Shown piece by piece: positions 5,463 to 7,416 of a stretch of 7,416 bases of DNA. The first letter of the stretch is position 1, and each line of letters starts with the position of its first letter. Source of the stretch: an uncultured bacterium (lineage in GTDB: Bacteria > Patescibacteriota > Minisyncoccia > Phycocordibacterales > Phycocordibacteraceae); the NCBI GenBank assembly GCA_943914435.1, contig CALUBY010000038.1, forward strand, positions 1 to 7,416. The letters are read 5' to 3'. Both the position numbers and the translations under genes were made by a program. A model generated the notes under the pieces. The model saw nothing but the letters and a program-made list of their open reading frames with translations, ran no database searches and had not been told where the DNA came from.

Positions 5463-6460
5463 CCAACCAAGAACCCATCGAATCTACCCTAACTCGTCTC
5501 AAAGACGTGGTGTCACTGCGCACTCATGAAAAAAAGGCGGGACGCGCCCATCTTCAGGCATTCATGCAAAAAAGCCGCAAGCCGGTGGTTTCTCCTTATA
5601 CAAAACTCTTTGCACCGAGTCTCAGATTCGCCTCGGCTTTTATGCTTTTTATACTTATCGGGGGAACAGGGGTGGTATCTGCATCAGGGAAAGCGCAGCC
5701 AGGAAATCCGCTCTATATCGTAAAGCTTAAAGTAGCTGAGCCAACCTATTCAGCCCTTATCTTTAATCCGGAAGAGAAAACGGCATTTGAAGTAGAGCGC
5801 ACCGACCGCAGACTCAAAGAGTTGGCTCTTGTTGCACGCAGTGAAAATCCAGACCCAGAGACCACCGCTCTCATTGCGTCAGCTCTTACCGAGAGCATCA
5901 ATGACATTACGGAAGACATTACGGACTTCACTACTACGGGGAATAATGATGAGGCGCTTGAAGCAAATACTGATCTTCAATCAGTGCTCGCAGCACACCA
6001 GCGTGTCCTTGCGGTAATCGAAGAACAGTATCCGCTGCTTTCTGCGGATTTTGATGCCGTGTCTGATTCTGTCGACAGAAGTCTCGCAGCCACCGAAAAC
6101 ATCGAGCAGGACATTGAGGATGCGGTAAAGAATACCGGTACAGACGAACCGTCACTTTCAAAGCAAGAAAAGAAAACGGAGGCTCTCCGTACTGAATTAG
6201 CTAATCAGCTTACGCGCGATGCACTCGTACTTGATGCTCGTGATCAGGAAATAGTAACTGAGGCTCTTACTGAGATAGACACTATCCTTGGGGAAGCACG
6301 AGAGGCCCGCGAGGATGAGGATCGCGCAGAATCGTATCTCCTCTACACTGAAGCAAACCAGCGCCTCCTAGAACTCCAGACGCTTATCGAAGCAGATCGT
6401 GACCTTGGTATTGGCGTCATCGACACCGACGAAAGCGAGCTCGAGATACTTGAGCAGTAG
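5459..6460 (+). CDS. DUF5667-like single-pass membrane protein, probable regulator of the adjacent sigma factor
   Basis: It is probably a membrane-anchored partner or anti-sigma factor, inferred from its position and topology. Of 333 residues, about 1-52 are a basic, presumably cytoplasmic segment long enough to contact a sigma factor. Residues 55-75 (FASAFMLFILIGGTGVVSAS) form the only transmembrane helix. Directly after it comes the DUF5667-like signature: PGNPLYIVKLKVAEPTYSAL, then FNPEEKTAFEVERTDRRLKEL, to about residue 123. The remaining two thirds are acidic and predicted helical (many E, A, L, D), probably an extracytoplasmic helical bundle or coiled coil. No zinc-binding anti-sigma HxxxCxxC motif is visible. 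The ATG overlaps the sigma-factor stop by 4 bp, indicating coupled synthesis. It ends 8 bp from the stop of the convergent glycosylase gene, with no terminator visible. Confidence 0.8.
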   Translation: MTNQEPIESTLTRLKDVVSLRTHEKKAGRAHLQAFMQKSRKPVVSPYTKLFAPSLRFASAFMLFILIGGTGVVSASGKAQPGNPLYIVKLKVAEPTYSALIFNPEEKTAFEVERTDRRLKELALVARSENPDPETTALIASALTESINDITEDITDFTTTGNNDEALEANTDLQSVLAAHQRVLAVIEEQYPLLSADFDAVSDSVDRSLAATENIEQDIEDAVKNTGTDEPSLSKQEKKTEALRTELANQLTRDALVLDARDQEIVTEALTEIDTILGEAREAREDEDRAESYLLYTEANQRLLELQTLIEADRDLGIGVIDTDESELEILEQ

Positions 6461-6468
6461 TCCCGACA

Positions 6469-7014
6469 CTACGTACTTACCCAAGGATTGTCTTCAATCC
6501 AAAACCGCCACGGCAGGTGCGTGTCCTTTTTTATTCCTATACGCGGTCCGGAGACAATTCTAGCGAGGGTACTATCTGAGGTCTCGTACACTCCAAAGTT
6601 TTTACTAATCGGGAGACCGTTCTCTGCGGTGGTGATACCAAATGCCTGACACAGCTTTCCAGGACCGTTCGTAAGCATGCGAGGATTGGTACTGCCGCGT
6701 CGCTCCTGCATTTTTGAAATACCTTTTATGGGCTCGACCGCTCGAATAAGAACGGCACCAACACCTCCTTCATTCGTGGTCACGTTTACGCAATAATGCA
6801 TGCCATACACTTTATATACGTACCAATGTCCAAACGTGTCATGCATCACGCTACTGCGCGGGGTATACACCCGTCCATGAGATGCTGCGTCATTTGTATA
6901 CGCCTCAGTTTCAACAATTATCCCTTCAGACTCTCCAAAACGAAAAGTCTTTCCAAGAAGATCTTTTGCAACAATGACCGCATCACGGGCGTACCAAGAA
7001 GAGGGAAGAAGCAT
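6469..7014 (-). CDS. mpg: 3-methyladenine DNA glycosylase, AAG/MPG family
   Basis: This base-excision-repair enzyme removes alkylated purines such as 3-methyladenine, and often hypoxanthine, leaving an abasic site. The protein starts at the conserved segment LLPSSWYARDAVIVAKDLLGK. Numbering from the GTG at 7032 (six codons further upstream), IVETEAY carries Glu43 and Tyr45, equivalent to human AAG Glu125 (catalytic) and Tyr127. SHG carries His52 (human His136), YVYKVYGM carries Tyr73 (Tyr159), and CVNVTT carries Asn83 (Asn169), so the active site looks complete. GAVLIRAVEP and LTNGPGKLCQAFGI are further family hallmarks. The length of 181 residues is typical of bacterial members. I prefer the ATG at 7014 because an extended -10-like element ends 8 nt upstream; the GTG at 7032 would lie inside that promoter and has no Shine-Dalgarno. 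The stop is TAG. Confidence 0.93.
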   Translation of the reverse strand: MLLPSSWYARDAVIVAKDLLGKTFRFGESEGIIVETEAYTNDAASHGRVYTPRSSVMHDTFGHWYVYKVYGMHYCVNVTTNEGGVGAVLIRAVEPIKGISKMQERRGSTNPRMLTNGPGKLCQAFGITTAENGLPISKNFGVYETSDSTLARIVSGPRIGIKKDTHLPWRFWIEDNPWVST

Positions 7015-7022
7015 GTCCAAAG

Positions 7023-7031
7023 AGTATCGCA
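7023..7031 (-). promoter_or_regulatory. Extended -10-like promoter of the DNA glycosylase gene
   Basis: On the minus strand, TGCGATACT gives TGn followed by GATACT (7028-7023), a 4/6 match to TATAAT that keeps the conserved A2 and T6. It ends 8 nt before the ATG at 7014. The geometry copies the exchanger promoter (7 nt to its ATG) and implies a leaderless transcript. There is no convincing -35. This reading requires the ATG at 7014 as start. Confidence 0.4.
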
Positions 7032-7143
7032 CTCATGGTACTGAAAATACCCTGAAGTATGCCGTATGCTTATACGTAAGAGGTGCCGAGGTTTTTCGTC
7101 TTCATCTCTATACCCTCACCTCATTATTCTCATTTTTCCATTC

Positions 7144-7416
7144 ATGAAGAAAACCCTTATTTTGCTTGCTTTGTTCGCTTCTCTTGCCTATGCACCAAGC
7201 ACTCAGGCATGTAGCCCTGCTCCTGGATATCCTCCAACCCTCTCTGACAATCTTGCACAAAAGGACGTTGCCTTCATTGGAACCGTCTCTTCAATCATTC
7301 AGGACAAGAGTGTTAATGGTGAGTACCGCATAACGTTTGCCGTTAATGAGTCCCTTAAAGGCTCAATGGAAGGGACAGTAATCGTAAACACCCGCTCTAG
7401 TTCTGCCGCCTGCGGG
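7144..7416 (+). CDS. Secreted protein with TIMP/netrin-like (NTR) domain, N-terminal part only
   Basis: The frame is open from the ATG at 7144 to the window end: 91 codons, 3' part missing. Residues 1-22 are a signal peptide (MKKTLILLALFASLAYA, then PSTQA), cleaved just before Cys23. The mature part begins CSPAPGYPP, then DVAFIGTVSSI, YRITFAVNESLKG, VIVNTRSSSAACG. The pattern is an N-terminal Cys, a V-F-x-G-x-V strand, an F-x-V-x-E-S-x-K-G strand and a later A-A-C-G. It resembles the TIMP/NTR-like beta-barrel of bacterial secreted proteins, where the first Cys pairs with the later one. A true lipobox is not present (TQAC). TATTCT at 7125-7130 could be its -10, with no Shine-Dalgarno. It is divergent from the glycosylase gene. 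Exported status is likely; the NTR assignment is moderate. Confidence 0.75.
   Translation, partial: MKKTLILLALFASLAYAPSTQACSPAPGYPPTLSDNLAQKDVAFIGTVSSIIQDKSVNGEYRITFAVNESLKGSMEGTVIVNTRSSSAACG

Noticed and set aside
6461..6468. Terminator between the convergent DUF5667-like and glycosylase genes
   Set aside because: Only 8 bp separate the stops, and I found no strong hairpin with a T-tract there or in the adjacent coding ends.

Overview
The window looks like chromosome from an uncultivated Patescibacteria/CPR-type bacterium, most likely of the Parcubacteria group. This is an inference from gene content, without any database search. Three features point there. One is a secreted protein that combines a signal peptide, a short Leu/Gln/Ala coiled coil, a peptidoglycan-binding repeat and a long acidic beta-rich region. 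The second is a small protein carrying a CxxC-x17-CxxC zinc motif inside RGG-like low-complexity sequence. The third is an ECF-type sigma factor overlapping a DUF5667-like membrane protein. The standard bacterial code fits: TGG encodes Trp, and TAA, TAG and TGA are all used as stops. Genes are tightly packed, base composition is balanced, and most starts lack a clear Shine-Dalgarno sequence. No tRNA, rRNA, CRISPR array, insertion sequence or phage gene was seen.

Layout, left to right. On the plus strand there is a LexA-type self-cleaving repressor with an intact catalytic dyad and cleavage site, then a CaCA-family cation/Ca2+ exchanger, then the CxxC-x17-CxxC protein behind a textbook extended -10 promoter. 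Two minus-strand genes follow: a small unrecognised gene at 2490-2807 with an excellent Shine-Dalgarno but signs of a frameshift near its 3' end, and the 621-residue surface protein. Each has a perfect hairpin about 25 nt past its stop, and each hairpin forms a GNRA tetraloop on the minus strand. A 169-bp divergent region with two perfect inverted repeats separates the surface-protein gene from the plus-strand sigma factor and its translationally coupled DUF5667-like partner. A minus-strand 3-methyladenine DNA glycosylase (AAG/MPG family) converges on that pair with only 8 bp between stops. A divergent secreted protein, cut by the window end, closes the region.

How the parts may work together (inference). 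LexA and the alkyl-purine glycosylase both concern DNA damage, but they are about 6 kb apart and I see no shared operator. The sigma factor and its single-pass partner resemble an envelope-responsive sigma/anti-sigma pair. Their divergent placement beside a cell-wall-binding surface protein makes that gene a plausible target. The most useful second looks are the two operator-like repeats in that divergent region, the damaged small gene at 2483-2807, the apparent leaderless extended -10 starts of the exchanger and the glycosylase, and the palindrome lying across the LexA start codon.
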